Assembly (NCBI RefSeq): GCF_024732245.1
Contig: NZ_CP093845.1
Span: 434,001 to 498,000 of the forward strand
DNA from: Dietzia sp. B32
GTDB lineage: Bacteria; Actinomycetota; Actinomycetes; Mycobacteriales; Mycobacteriaceae
Direction: 5' to 3'
DNA: 64,000 nt
A program made the translations under genes and the position numbers. Positions within the stretch are counted from its first letter, which is position 1, and each line of letters starts with the position of its first letter. Shown piece by piece: positions 56,601-64,000 of the stretch. The notes below the pieces were generated by a model. That model was given only the letters and a program-made list of their open reading frames with translations, had not been told where the DNA came from and did not search any database.

Positions 56601-57184
56601 GGGGCGACCGTATCAACCGGGCGGGCCATCTCCACGGCGGTCTCGCCGTAGGTGCGCTCGAAGACCACCTCGTACCCGCCCGGCCACCGCACGGCGGGGT
56701 CCCGTTTCGACCGCTCCCACACGATGAGCGCGTCGTCCGCCAGCCAGCCACCGGCCGACAGGGCGGCCAGCACCGGTTCGTCCAGTTCCGCGGACCGCTC
56801 GTACGGGGGATCGGCCAGGACGAGGTCGAATCCGCCGTCGACCGGGCACGACCCCCTGACCGCGGCGGGTAGCGCCGCCCGTCGCACCGTCGCGCGGAGG
56901 GAGGGCGATGACGACGAGGCCCCCGCGGTGTTCTTCTTCAGGCACGCCACCGCCCGGGCGTTCTCCTCGACGAACCACGCCACGTCGGCACCCCTGGAGA
57001 CCGCTTCGAGCCCCAGTGCGCCGGAGCCTGCGAACAGGTCGAGAACGGCGGCGCCGTCCAGGTCCACCCGGCTGCCGATGGCGCTGAACAGCGCCTCCCG
57101 GACCCGGTCCGTGGTGGGCCTGGTCCCGGCCGGCGGCACGGTGAGCGACAGCCCGCGCAGGCGGCCGGAGATGATGCGGGTCAT
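56597..57184 (-). CDS. rsmD: 16S rRNA (guanine966-N2)-methyltransferase
   Basis: Methylates G966 of 16S rRNA. The 195 residues have the N-terminal RIISGRLRGLSLTVPPAGTR, SAM motif AVLDLFAGSGALGLEAVSRG and the catalytic DLVLADPPYE. GGGGAGAT lies just upstream of ATG 57184. It is downstream of recG by 20 bases and overlaps coaD, a conserved trio. Confidence 0.94.
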   Translation of the reverse strand: MTRIISGRLRGLSLTVPPAGTRPTTDRVREALFSAIGSRVDLDGAAVLDLFAGSGALGLEAVSRGADVAWFVEENARAVACLKKNTAGASSSSPSLRATVRRAALPAAVRGSCPVDGGFDLVLADPPYERSAELDEPVLAALSAGGWLADDALIVWERSKRDPAVRWPGGYEVVFERTYGETAVEMARPVDTVAP

Positions 57185-57204
57185 ATCTCCCCTGTGGTCG
57201 TGGG

Positions 57205-59493
57205 TCAGTATCTGAACAGGTAGTCGGATTCCTCCGAGCCGGCCAGGCGGCGGACCCGCTCGGCGAGCGCGGGATGGTCGTGCAACCCCGGGTCGGTCCC
57301 CAGGATCTCCTCGGCGTGGCGGCGGGCGATCTCGATCACCTCACCATCGTCCACCACCGACAACAATCGCAGCGCCGACAGTGCACCGGACTGGGCGTCC
57401 CCGAGCACGTCGCCCTCGCGACGCTGCACCAGGTCCAACTGCGCCAGCACGAAGCCGTCAGAGGTGGCCGCCACAGCGTTGAGCCGCTCTATCGACCGGC
57501 CGCCGGTGCGGGAATTCGTCACCAGCAGGCACAGGCCGGGCAGCCCGCCCCGCCCGACGCGACCGCGGAGCTGGTGCAGCTGGCTCACCCCGAACCGTTC
57601 GGCGTCCATGACCACCATGACGGTGGCCTGGGGCACGTCCACGCCCACCTCGATCACCGTCGTGGAGACGAGGACGTCGAGGGCGCCGGCCGCGAACGCC
57701 GCCATGGTGGCGTCCTTCTCCTCGGGTGGGAGTCGGCCGTGCATGAGTCCGATCCTCAGCCCGGCCAGGGGTCCGGTGGAGAGGTGCTCGTGCAGGTCCA
57801 CGGCGGCGGCCAGCGGGGGTCGGTCGCCGTTGGTGTCGTCGCCGCCCTTGTCACCGCCGTTCTTATCACCGCCACCGTCCTTCTCCGCGTCGTCGCCGTC
57901 GATCCGCGCGCACACCACGTACGCACGGTGCCCGGCCTCCACCTCCTCACGGACGCGCTCCCAGGTCCGCTGGAGCCACCGCGGCTTCTCCCTCGCCGGG
58001 ACGACGGAGGTGGAGATGGGACGGCGCCCCCCGGGCAGCTCCTGCAGTTCGGACACCTCGAGGTCACCGAAGACTGTCATGGCGATGGTCCGCGGGATCG
58101 GCGTCGCGGTCATCACCAACAGGTGCGGCACCAGACCCGCCCGCCCCTTGGCACGGAGGCGGTCGCGTTGTCGGACGCCGAAGCGGTGCTGCTCGTCGAC
58201 CACCACCAGGCCGAGGTCGAAGAAGTCCACCGAGTCCTGGATCAGCGCGTGCGTCCCCACGACGATCCCGGCCTCCCCGGTGACGATGTCCAACAGGGCC
58301 GCGCGCCTCTGGGCCGTGGACATGGACCCGGTGAGCAGCACCACCCGGGTCGCCTGCTCAGCTGCGCCCAATCGTCCGTGCTCACCGAGATCGCCGAGCA
58401 TCGCGGTCAGGGAGCGGTGGTGTTGGACCGCGAGCACCTCGGTGGGCGCCAGCATCACGCACTGCCGCCCGGCGTCGACCACCTGGAGCATCGCCAACAG
58501 CGCGACCACCGTCTTGCCGGACCCGACCTCGCCCTGCAGCAGCCGGTTCATGGGCTCGTCCCGGGCCAGGTCCGTCGAGATCTCGTCCAGCACCGACGCC
58601 TGCCCGTCGGTGAGCTCGAACGGCATCCGGGACTCCATGGCCGCGCGGAGCCCGTCCCCGCGTACCGGGCTGGCCGGGGCCGGGTCCCGCGCCACGAACC
58701 GACGCCGGGCACCGAGCAGCAGCTGCAGGGCGAGGGCCTCGTCGAAGCGGAGGCGGTACCCGGCCTGGTCCTTCTCCTCCGCGGTGTCGGGCAGGTGGGC
58801 CTTGCGCAGGGCGTCGTCGAGGTCCATCAGGCCCGCCACCGACCGGACCGTGTCGTCGAGTGGGTCGACCACCGGCACCAACGCCCGCAGGGCGGTGACC
58901 ACCGCGCCGAGCAGGTCCCAGGAGGTGACGCCCTCCCTGGCGGCGTACACCGGCAGGAGCGGCCGGTCAAACAGACTGGGTCCTCCCTCCGCGTCGATCT
59001 CCGCGGCCAGGCGCGCCAGCGCGGCGAGGTCGCCGGATCCCTTGAGCTGGCCACCCGGACCGGTCGTCGCCCGCAGGACGAGGAACTCGGGATGTTTGAG
59101 GTCCAGCGACCGCCGGAAGCGCGACACCGTGCCGTCGAACATCGCCAGTGTCCCCACGGGGAGCATGAACTTGATCTTGCGCCCGGCGAAGAACACCACC
59201 CGGAACGTGGTGTCGCCGTCCTCCACCGTGAGGGTGAGCATCTCGCGGGTCTGCCGCTGCTTGGTCTGGTACGTCCGGGTCTGCGCGGTGGTGACCTTGC
59301 CGATCACCGTGACCCGCTCGCCGTCGACCAGTTCCCGCTTGTCGTAGCGCTGCCCGTGCTGCCGGTAGCGCCGCGGCAGGGTGTGCAGCAGATCCCCGAC
59401 CGTGCGGTGCCCCAGAGCCGTGGTGATCCGCTCCGCCAACCCGGGGTCGAGGACCTCGGCGAGCGGGGTGTCCGTGGTGGCGAGGGACGTCAT
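57205..59493 (-). CDS. recG: ATP-dependent DNA helicase RecG
   Basis: Remodels stalled replication forks and Holliday junctions. The 762 residues have the OB wedge domain (about 60-150), Walker A GEVGSGKTVVALLAML, DEQHRFG (VVDEQHRFGVRQR), TATPIPRT and the C-terminal QLRGRVGRG motif VI. Residues about 532-558 are an Asp/Gly/Lys-rich insert (DGDDAEKDGGGDKNGGDKGG) between helicase motifs, absent from typical RecG. ATG 59493 overlaps the upstream stop as ATGA. Confidence 0.95.
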   Translation of the reverse strand: MTSLATTDTPLAEVLDPGLAERITTALGHRTVGDLLHTLPRRYRQHGQRYDKRELVDGERVTVIGKVTTAQTRTYQTKQRQTREMLTLTVEDGDTTFRVVFFAGRKIKFMLPVGTLAMFDGTVSRFRRSLDLKHPEFLVLRATTGPGGQLKGSGDLAALARLAAEIDAEGGPSLFDRPLLPVYAAREGVTSWDLLGAVVTALRALVPVVDPLDDTVRSVAGLMDLDDALRKAHLPDTAEEKDQAGYRLRFDEALALQLLLGARRRFVARDPAPASPVRGDGLRAAMESRMPFELTDGQASVLDEISTDLARDEPMNRLLQGEVGSGKTVVALLAMLQVVDAGRQCVMLAPTEVLAVQHHRSLTAMLGDLGEHGRLGAAEQATRVVLLTGSMSTAQRRAALLDIVTGEAGIVVGTHALIQDSVDFFDLGLVVVDEQHRFGVRQRDRLRAKGRAGLVPHLLVMTATPIPRTIAMTVFGDLEVSELQELPGGRRPISTSVVPAREKPRWLQRTWERVREEVEAGHRAYVVCARIDGDDAEKDGGGDKNGGDKGGDDTNGDRPPLAAAVDLHEHLSTGPLAGLRIGLMHGRLPPEEKDATMAAFAAGALDVLVSTTVIEVGVDVPQATVMVVMDAERFGVSQLHQLRGRVGRGGLPGLCLLVTNSRTGGRSIERLNAVAATSDGFVLAQLDLVQRREGDVLGDAQSGALSALRLLSVVDDGEVIEIARRHAEEILGTDPGLHDHPALAERVRRLAGSEESDYLFRY

Positions 59494-61193
59494 TCGACCC
59501 CGACGTGGGCCACGGCCCGTCCGGGGCCGGCCTCGTACCCGACCACCTCGATATCGGGGTGCCGGGACCGGATCCGGGCCAGCGCCGATTCCGTGGCCGC
59601 GGCGTCGTAGTCGTCCCCGAGCAGAACGGTCACGAGCTCGCCCCCGGAGGAGAGCATCCGGTCGACGAGTGCGCACACCGCGTCGACGGCGTCCTGCTCG
59701 ATCAGTGCGACGTCGTGCCCCACCACGCCGAGTAGGTCGCCGGCCGCGCAGCGCCCGACCAGGGTCAACGCGTCCTGCTGCGCCCGGACCAGGTGGGCGT
59801 GACGGGTACCGGACGCGGCGTCGGCCATGGAGAACCCGTCCAGTGACAGGGTGGTCGTGGGGTCGTGCACGGCCAGCGCCGCCAGTCCCTGGACGACGGA
59901 ATTGGTCGGCAGGATCAGCGCGTGCCCGTCGACGTCGCGCAGTGCGGCGTCGAGGGCGCCGATCTGGTCGCGGGACAGTTCGCCGTTCGGCAGCACGAGG
60001 AGTTCGTCGGCGTCGACGGCGAGTACCTCGTCGATCACCCCCTCTCCCCGGTCACCCGGGTCGACGGTGTCGGCCCCGGCCTCGGAGAACAACTCGGCCA
60101 GCGGTCCCCCCGGCACGATCGCGACGACCCTGCGCAGCCCGGGGTCGCCGGGGCGCGGATCCGCGGTGTCGTGGGCGGGGCCCCGGGCGGGCCGGGTCCC
60201 CACGGGGTCGAGCATGTCCGTCACCCGGATCTCCGTGACCCGCCCCAGCGGCAGCGCCGCCTCGATCGCGGCGCCGATGTCGTCCGAGTGGACGTGCACG
60301 GCCCACCTCGCGTTGGCGCCGGACCCGCCGTCGCCGACCACGCCCACGCTGTCCCCCACCATGCGAAGCGCGGTCCGCAGTTCGTCCGCGCGCGCGTCAT
60401 CGGAGTGGGTCAGTGAGTACATCACCTCGTAGCGGGTGCCGTCGGCCTCATCCTGGTCGGTCGAACCGGGCCCGGACGGTGCAGCCGACGCGGCGGGGTC
60501 CGGCGGGATGTAGTAGTCCGGGCGATCGGGAGTCTCCCCCACGAGCACCTCGACCATCGCGTCCAGCAGCACCAGCAGGCCGCGACCCCCGGCGTCGACG
60601 ACGCCGGCCCGGGTCAGCGCCGGCAGTTGGGAGGTGGTCCGGTCGAGAGCGTCCGCGCCGGCGTCCGCGGCCGCCCGGGCGACCTCGATCAACGAGGAGG
60701 ATGACGAGCGGCCTGCGCCTGCGGCGGCCTCCCGGAGAACGGTGACGATGGTCCCCTCGACCGGGTCGCTCAGCGCATGGTCCACGAGGGTCACCGCGGT
60801 CCGCAGCGCGCGCCGGTAGGTGGACGCGTCGACAACGGTGAAGGTGGCCGCTTCACCGACCGCCCGCAGCACCTGGGACAGGATCACGCCGGAGTTACCA
60901 CGCGCCCCGTGGACGGCGCCGTGACCCAGGGCCACGGCGATCTCACGAGCGCCCGCGGTGCCTCCGCCCTCGGCGATCCACGCGTCCTCGCCCTCGGCGC
61001 GATCCACTGCCGCGCGCATGGTGTACAGCAGGTTCGTCCCGGTGTCGGAGTCGGGCACCGGGAAGACGTTGAGGGCGTTGATCTCCTCGCGGCGCGCGGC
61101 GAGCTGCTCGACGCACCGCCGCGCCCAGGTGAGCAGACCGTGCGCGTCGAGGGTCGAGGGTCGGTCCTCGACATGTGTCGACTCCTGCGTCAT
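59490..61193 (-). CDS. DhaL/DegV-type kinase (FakA-like)
   Basis: A 567-residue protein with an N-terminal DhaL (DAK2) kinase domain and a C-terminal domain like that of FakA/YloV. Mg-ATP motifs are clear: NVFPVPDSDTGTNLLYTM (about 41-58) and HGARGNSGVILSQ (about 96-108). In Firmicutes FakA phosphorylates fatty acids held by FakB; a FakB partner is not in this window. ATG 61193 is favoured over GTG 61196 because GAGGAGG sits at good distance. It is coupled to recG. Confidence 0.9.
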   Translation of the reverse strand: MTQESTHVEDRPSTLDAHGLLTWARRCVEQLAARREEINALNVFPVPDSDTGTNLLYTMRAAVDRAEGEDAWIAEGGGTAGAREIAVALGHGAVHGARGNSGVILSQVLRAVGEAATFTVVDASTYRRALRTAVTLVDHALSDPVEGTIVTVLREAAAGAGRSSSSSLIEVARAAADAGADALDRTTSQLPALTRAGVVDAGGRGLLVLLDAMVEVLVGETPDRPDYYIPPDPAASAAPSGPGSTDQDEADGTRYEVMYSLTHSDDARADELRTALRMVGDSVGVVGDGGSGANARWAVHVHSDDIGAAIEAALPLGRVTEIRVTDMLDPVGTRPARGPAHDTADPRPGDPGLRRVVAIVPGGPLAELFSEAGADTVDPGDRGEGVIDEVLAVDADELLVLPNGELSRDQIGALDAALRDVDGHALILPTNSVVQGLAALAVHDPTTTLSLDGFSMADAASGTRHAHLVRAQQDALTLVGRCAAGDLLGVVGHDVALIEQDAVDAVCALVDRMLSSGGELVTVLLGDDYDAAATESALARIRSRHPDIEVVGYEAGPGRAVAHVGVE

Positions 61194-61319
61194 CACCCCT
61201 CCTCACCGCGCGCCCACCCCTGCGGTCATGTTCCCGGTCGGCGCGGCCAAGCCTAGTACCCTCACCACTCGACAGCTGTCCGACTAGCCGAGACGGCCGA
61301 CACGACACGGGAGCACCAC

Positions 61320-62114
61320 ATGACCACAGCACTCACCGACACCCCGCTCGTCACCCTCGCCGACGGGGTCCTCACGGTCCCCGTCTCGTTGGAGGGCAAG
61401 GGGAACTCGCTCGACTCGGATGCGGTCGACCAGGCGGGCATCGCCCTCCGCGCGCTCCTGGCCGGCGAGATCGACGCCGGAGCGGTGCTGCTGGTGGGCC
61501 TGGGGAAGAACTTCTGCAACGGCGGCAACGTCCCGGGTTTCGCGGCCGCCGAGAATCGTTCGGAGCATGTGCGAGAGCTCGCGGACAGGCTGCACGCGGT
61601 CGTCCGCATGCTCGATGAGGTCACCGTCCCGGTGGTCGCCGCGGTCGCCGGGTGGGCGGCCGGCGCGGGCGCCTCGCTGGCCATGTCCGCGGACTTCTCG
61701 GTCTGCGGGCCGGCCACCCGCCTGTTGGCGGCTTATCCGGGAATCGGGCTCTCCCCGGACGGTGGCATGTCGTGGCGTCTGCCGCGCGCGGCCGGTCAGG
61801 CCGTGGCGCGGTCGTTCATCCTCGGGAACGAGCCGATGGACGGCGAGCGCGCGTACCAGCTGGGTCTGCTCACGATGTTCGTCGAGGGCGATGTCCGCGA
61901 CGCCGCCCGCGACCTCGCGGTGCGACTCGCCGCCGGGCCGCGCGAGTCCTACGCCGCCACGAAGGCGCTGCTGCGTGCCTCGGAGAGCGCCACGCTGTCG
62001 GACCAACTCGACGCCGAACGCGATTCGATCGCCCGCCTGGCCGTCTCCCGGGACGGCGTGGAGGGGGTGGACGCCTTCGTCGCCAAGCGCTCCCCCGAGT
62101 TCGGACGGGGCTGA
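61320..62114 (+). CDS. Enoyl-CoA hydratase/isomerase family protein
   Basis: A 264-residue crotonase. The oxyanion-hole segments are GKNFCNGGNVPGF (Asn-Gly-Gly rather than the common Ala-Gly-Gly) and AGWAAGAGASLAMSADF; the second catalytic position is in SPDGGMSWRLPR, with Asp as in enoyl-CoA isomerases such as PaaG-like enzymes rather than two Glu as in hydratases. The substrate is unknown. A GGGAG lies upstream of ATG 61320. It is divergent from the DhaL gene and convergent with ung. Confidence 0.88.
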   Translation: MTTALTDTPLVTLADGVLTVPVSLEGKGNSLDSDAVDQAGIALRALLAGEIDAGAVLLVGLGKNFCNGGNVPGFAAAENRSEHVRELADRLHAVVRMLDEVTVPVVAAVAGWAAGAGASLAMSADFSVCGPATRLLAAYPGIGLSPDGGMSWRLPRAAGQAVARSFILGNEPMDGERAYQLGLLTMFVEGDVRDAARDLAVRLAAGPRESYAATKALLRASESATLSDQLDAERDSIARLAVSRDGVEGVDAFVAKRSPEFGRG

Positions 62115-62137
62115 CCTCCCGGCACTGCTCGCTACAT

Positions 62138-62842
62138 CTATAGAGGGCTGGAGGGGAGACGCCAGTCCACCGGTTCGGCGCCGAGCCGTCGCAACTCCTC
62201 GTTCGCACGGCTGAACGGTCGCGACCCGAAGAACCCCCGCGACGCGGACAGTGGCGACGGATGCGCTGACGCGATCACGGGGGTGTCCCCCAGCATGGGC
62301 GTCAAGGACTGGGCGTCGCGGCCCCACAGGATCGCCACCATCGGTCGGTCCCGCCCGACCAGTGCCTCGATCGCCGTGGCGGTCACCGCCTCCCACCCCT
62401 TCCGACGGTGGGAGGCGGGCTCCCCGGGGGCGACGGTGAGCACCCTGTTGAGCAGCAGGACCCCGTCGCGGGCCCAGGCCCCCAGGTCACCGTGTCCGGG
62501 GGCCTCCAGGCCCAGGTCGTCGGTGTACTCGCGGTAGATGTTGACCAGGCTGCGTGGGAGCGGACGCACGTCGCCGTCGACGGCGAAGCTCAGTCCGACC
62601 GCATGGCCCGGCGTCGGGTACGGGTCCTGCCCCACGAGGAGCACGCGCACGTCGTCGAACGGCTGGGTGAACGCCCGCAGGACCCGCTCCGCCGCGGGCA
62701 GGTATCCCCGCCCGGCGGCCTTCTCGGCGCGGAGGAAATCGCCCATCCGGTGGATCCGGTCCTCGACGGGGGCGAGCGCGCGGGCCCAGCCGGGGTCGAG
62801 GAGATCGGCCAACGGGGTGGGCGCGATGTCTCGGTCGTTCAT
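62138..62842 (-). CDS. ung: Uracil-DNA glycosylase
   Basis: Removes uracil from DNA, an important activity in a GC-rich genome prone to cytosine deamination. The 234 residues contain the catalytic [17 protein letters not shown] (about 70-86), LLLNRVLTV and the [17 protein letters not shown] loop. It starts 3 bases past the carbonic-anhydrase-like stop, so the two are co-transcribed. Confidence 0.95.
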   Translation of the reverse strand: MNDRDIAPTPLADLLDPGWARALAPVEDRIHRMGDFLRAEKAAGRGYLPAAERVLRAFTQPFDDVRVLLVGQDPYPTPGHAVGLSFAVDGDVRPLPRSLVNIYREYTDDLGLEAPGHGDLGAWARDGVLLLNRVLTVAPGEPASHRRKGWEAVTATAIEALVGRDRPMVAILWGRDAQSLTPMLGDTPVIASAHPSPLSASRGFFGSRPFSRANEELRRLGAEPVDWRLPSSPL

Positions 62843-62845
62843 TGC

Positions 62846-63367
62846 TCAGTCGAGCCGGCGTAGTTCGGCGCGGTAGCGCATGGCGTTCTCGTGGTACATC
62901 TGCGTGTTGCCCTCGAGCATCGCGGGGTCCACCTCGTGGCCCTCGCGGATCCTCGCCGGCATCCCCATGGCCATCCGGCGGGCGGGGAGCTCGAACCGCG
63001 GCGGCACCAGGCATCCGGCGGCCACGACCGCCCCGGCCCCGATCACCGATCCGTTGAGCACGATCGAGCCCGACGAGATGAGGGCCCCGTCGCCGATGGT
63101 CGCCCCCTCGATGTGCGTGTTGTGCCCCACCACGCAGTGCTCGCCGATGATCGTCGGCTCGGTGGCCGTGCAGTGGACGATCGTGCCGTCCTGGATATTG
63201 GTCATGGCGCCGATCTCGATGCGCCCGTAGTCACCGCGCAGGACCGCGGTGGGCCACACCGAGACGCCGGCGGCGAGCGTCACCCGGCCGATGACCACCG
63301 CATCGGGGTGCACCCACGCATCGGGGGCGATGTCTGGTTCGAGGTCTCCGAGCGCATAGACGGCCAT
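62846..63367 (-). CDS. Gamma-carbonic anhydrase family (left-handed beta-helix) protein
   Basis: A 173-residue hexapeptide-repeat protein. Repeats begin at IAPDAWVHPDAVVIG. The zinc histidines of gamma-CA proteins are present in TIVHCTATEP and VVGHNTHIEG (two in the latter), and a C-terminal helix follows from about residue 140. Carbonic anhydrase activity is not certain, as many relatives are inactive. ATG 63367 lies 6 bases after TAGGCT. Operon with ung. Confidence 0.88.
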   Translation of the reverse strand: MAVYALGDLEPDIAPDAWVHPDAVVIGRVTLAAGVSVWPTAVLRGDYGRIEIGAMTNIQDGTIVHCTATEPTIIGEHCVVGHNTHIEGATIGDGALISSGSIVLNGSVIGAGAVVAAGCLVPPRFELPARRMAMGMPARIREGHEVDPAMLEGNTQMYHENAMRYRAELRRLD

Positions 63368-63373
63368 GCCGCC

Positions 63374-63379
63374 AGCCTA
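63374..63379 (-). promoter_or_regulatory. -10 box whose TAG is the thiL stop codon
   Basis: TAGGCT on the minus strand (63379-63374) ends 6 bases before the ATG at 63367. Its first three bases are the thiL stop codon, so promoter and stop are fused. Confidence 0.45.
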
Positions 63380-64000
63380 GTTCGCGCCCCTTGCGGAGTC
63401 CCAGCCTCCCGGGGTGCGGGGCTCGCCGTCGAGGGTGACCCGGCCGGGATCACCGTGACGGATGGTCCCGATCACCGTGAACTCGGGGGGGACCGTCGCC
63501 CCGGGCGGGAAGGTGGCCAGCAGCCCGTGGTCCTCCCCGCCGTCGAGGATCCAGTCCAGGACCTGCCCCCGGGGGTCCGCTGCACCGAGCATGACGGCCG
63601 CCTCGACGAGGATCGGGTCGACGGGCAGATCGTCGGTGACGAGCTCGGCCTCGACCCCCGAGGCCCGGGCGAGCCCCGACAGGTCGCGGAGCAGGCCGTC
63701 ACTGACATCGGTGAGGGACCGCGCGCCGGCCAGCCGGGCGGCGGTGCCGGAGCCGATCGGCGTGACGGGCACCCGGTGAGACTGTTGGAGCGGGCCGTCG
63801 GGCTGGCCGGCGAGGAGGAGCGCGAGTCCGGCGGCGGAGCGCCCGGGCGCGCCGGTGAGGGCGACCGTGTCACCCGGCTGCGCGCCGTCGATCCGTAGGG
63901 GGCGGGCGCCGTCCGGCAGGGTGCCGATCGCCGTGACTCCGACGACGACGAGGTCCGCCCTGGTGAGATCCCCGCCCACCACGACGGCACCGGACCGCGC
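63377..64000 (-). CDS. thiL: Thiamine-monophosphate kinase (C-terminal part, runs off the window)
   Basis: C-terminal 207 residues of ThiL, which phosphorylates thiamine monophosphate to thiamine diphosphate. The PurM/ThiL-like fold is recognisable from VVGGDLTRAD, ALTGAPGRSAAGLALL, SLTDVSDGLLRDLSGLARAS and LDGGEDHGLLATFP. The frame is open to the edge at 64000, so the start lies outside. The order thiL-ung is conserved in Mycobacteriales, with the carbonic-anhydrase-like gene placed between them here. Confidence 0.93.
   Translation of the reverse strand, partial: ARSGAVVVGGDLTRADLVVVGVTAIGTLPDGARPLRIDGAQPGDTVALTGAPGRSAAGLALLLAGQPDGPLQQSHRVPVTPIGSGTAARLAGARSLTDVSDGLLRDLSGLARASGVEAELVTDDLPVDPILVEAAVMLGAADPRGQVLDWILDGGEDHGLLATFPPGATVPPEFTVIGTIRHGDPGRVTLDGEPRTPGGWDSARGAN

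Overview
The window is a 64 kb piece of a very GC-rich actinobacterial chromosome. Gene content and order point to a mycolate-containing member of the Mycobacteriales: mycothione reductase, a SepIVA-type DivIVA-like protein, DUF2631 and DUF2469 proteins, the order dxr-rip1-ispG-GNAT, and a run from nusA to thiL that follows the Mycobacterium tuberculosis core backbone as I know it. High GC together with an sdhCAB operon and mqo would fit a Dietzia-like genome; that genus call is inference. I see no prophage, insertion sequence, CRISPR array, tRNA, rRNA or defence island. This is core chromosome, so the interest lies in regulatory DNA, insertions into the conserved backbone and a few unexplained small genes.

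Layout. 1-2.1 kb: ylxR, nusA and rimP (minus strand), transcription and ribosome maturation. 2.2-3.1 kb: a Tat-lipoprotein/DUF4439 pair of unknown role (plus). 3.1-5.6 kb: proS and yaaA, divergent from one compact promoter region. 5.7-9.5 kb: a luciferase-like oxidoreductase, the siroheme synthase fusion cysG and mqo. 9.7-14.7 kb: alpha/beta hydrolase and mtr (plus), then a Baeyer-Villiger-type monooxygenase and map (minus). 14.7-20.1 kb: two small membrane proteins, a GNAT protein, ispG, rip1 and dxr, joining two MEP isoprenoid steps to a site-2 protease. 20.2-22.4 kb: DUF2631 and LapA-like membrane proteins around rlmN. 22.5-26.9 kb: cdsA, frr, pyrH, tsf, rpsB. 27.4-34.1 kb: a degenerate M23 protein, then xerC, dprA, comM-like, yraN, DUF2469, rnhB and lepB. 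34.2-38.6 kb: rplS, trmD, rimM, khpA, rpsP and ffh. 38.7-43.0 kb: glnD, glnB and amtB, the nitrogen-sensing module, with a GlnR-like box upstream of amtB. 43.1-52.1 kb: ftsY and smc, separated by an sdhCAB operon and a small XRE-type regulator. 52.2-64 kb: acyP, osmC, mutM, rnc, DUF177, sepIVA, coaD, rsmD, recG, a DhaL-type kinase gene, an enoyl-CoA hydratase/isomerase, ung, a gamma-carbonic-anhydrase-like gene and a truncated thiL.

How the genes work together. Most are ribosome, tRNA, protein export, DNA repair/recombination, envelope and central-metabolism genes, packed in short operons with frequent four-base GTGA or ATGA overlaps. Many first genes carry a TAnnnT-like -10 box 6-8 bases before a GTG or ATG start, the arrangement expected for leaderless mRNAs. 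Several operon ends carry perfect GC-rich hairpins without a T tract. The clearest regulatory signal is a four-part GlnR-like box upstream of amtB-glnB. I do not find a strong candidate for a wholly new multi-gene system; the best unexplained objects are the Tat-lipoprotein/DUF4439 pair, the two-gene membrane pair next to map, and the XRE gene with its putative operator next to sdhCAB.
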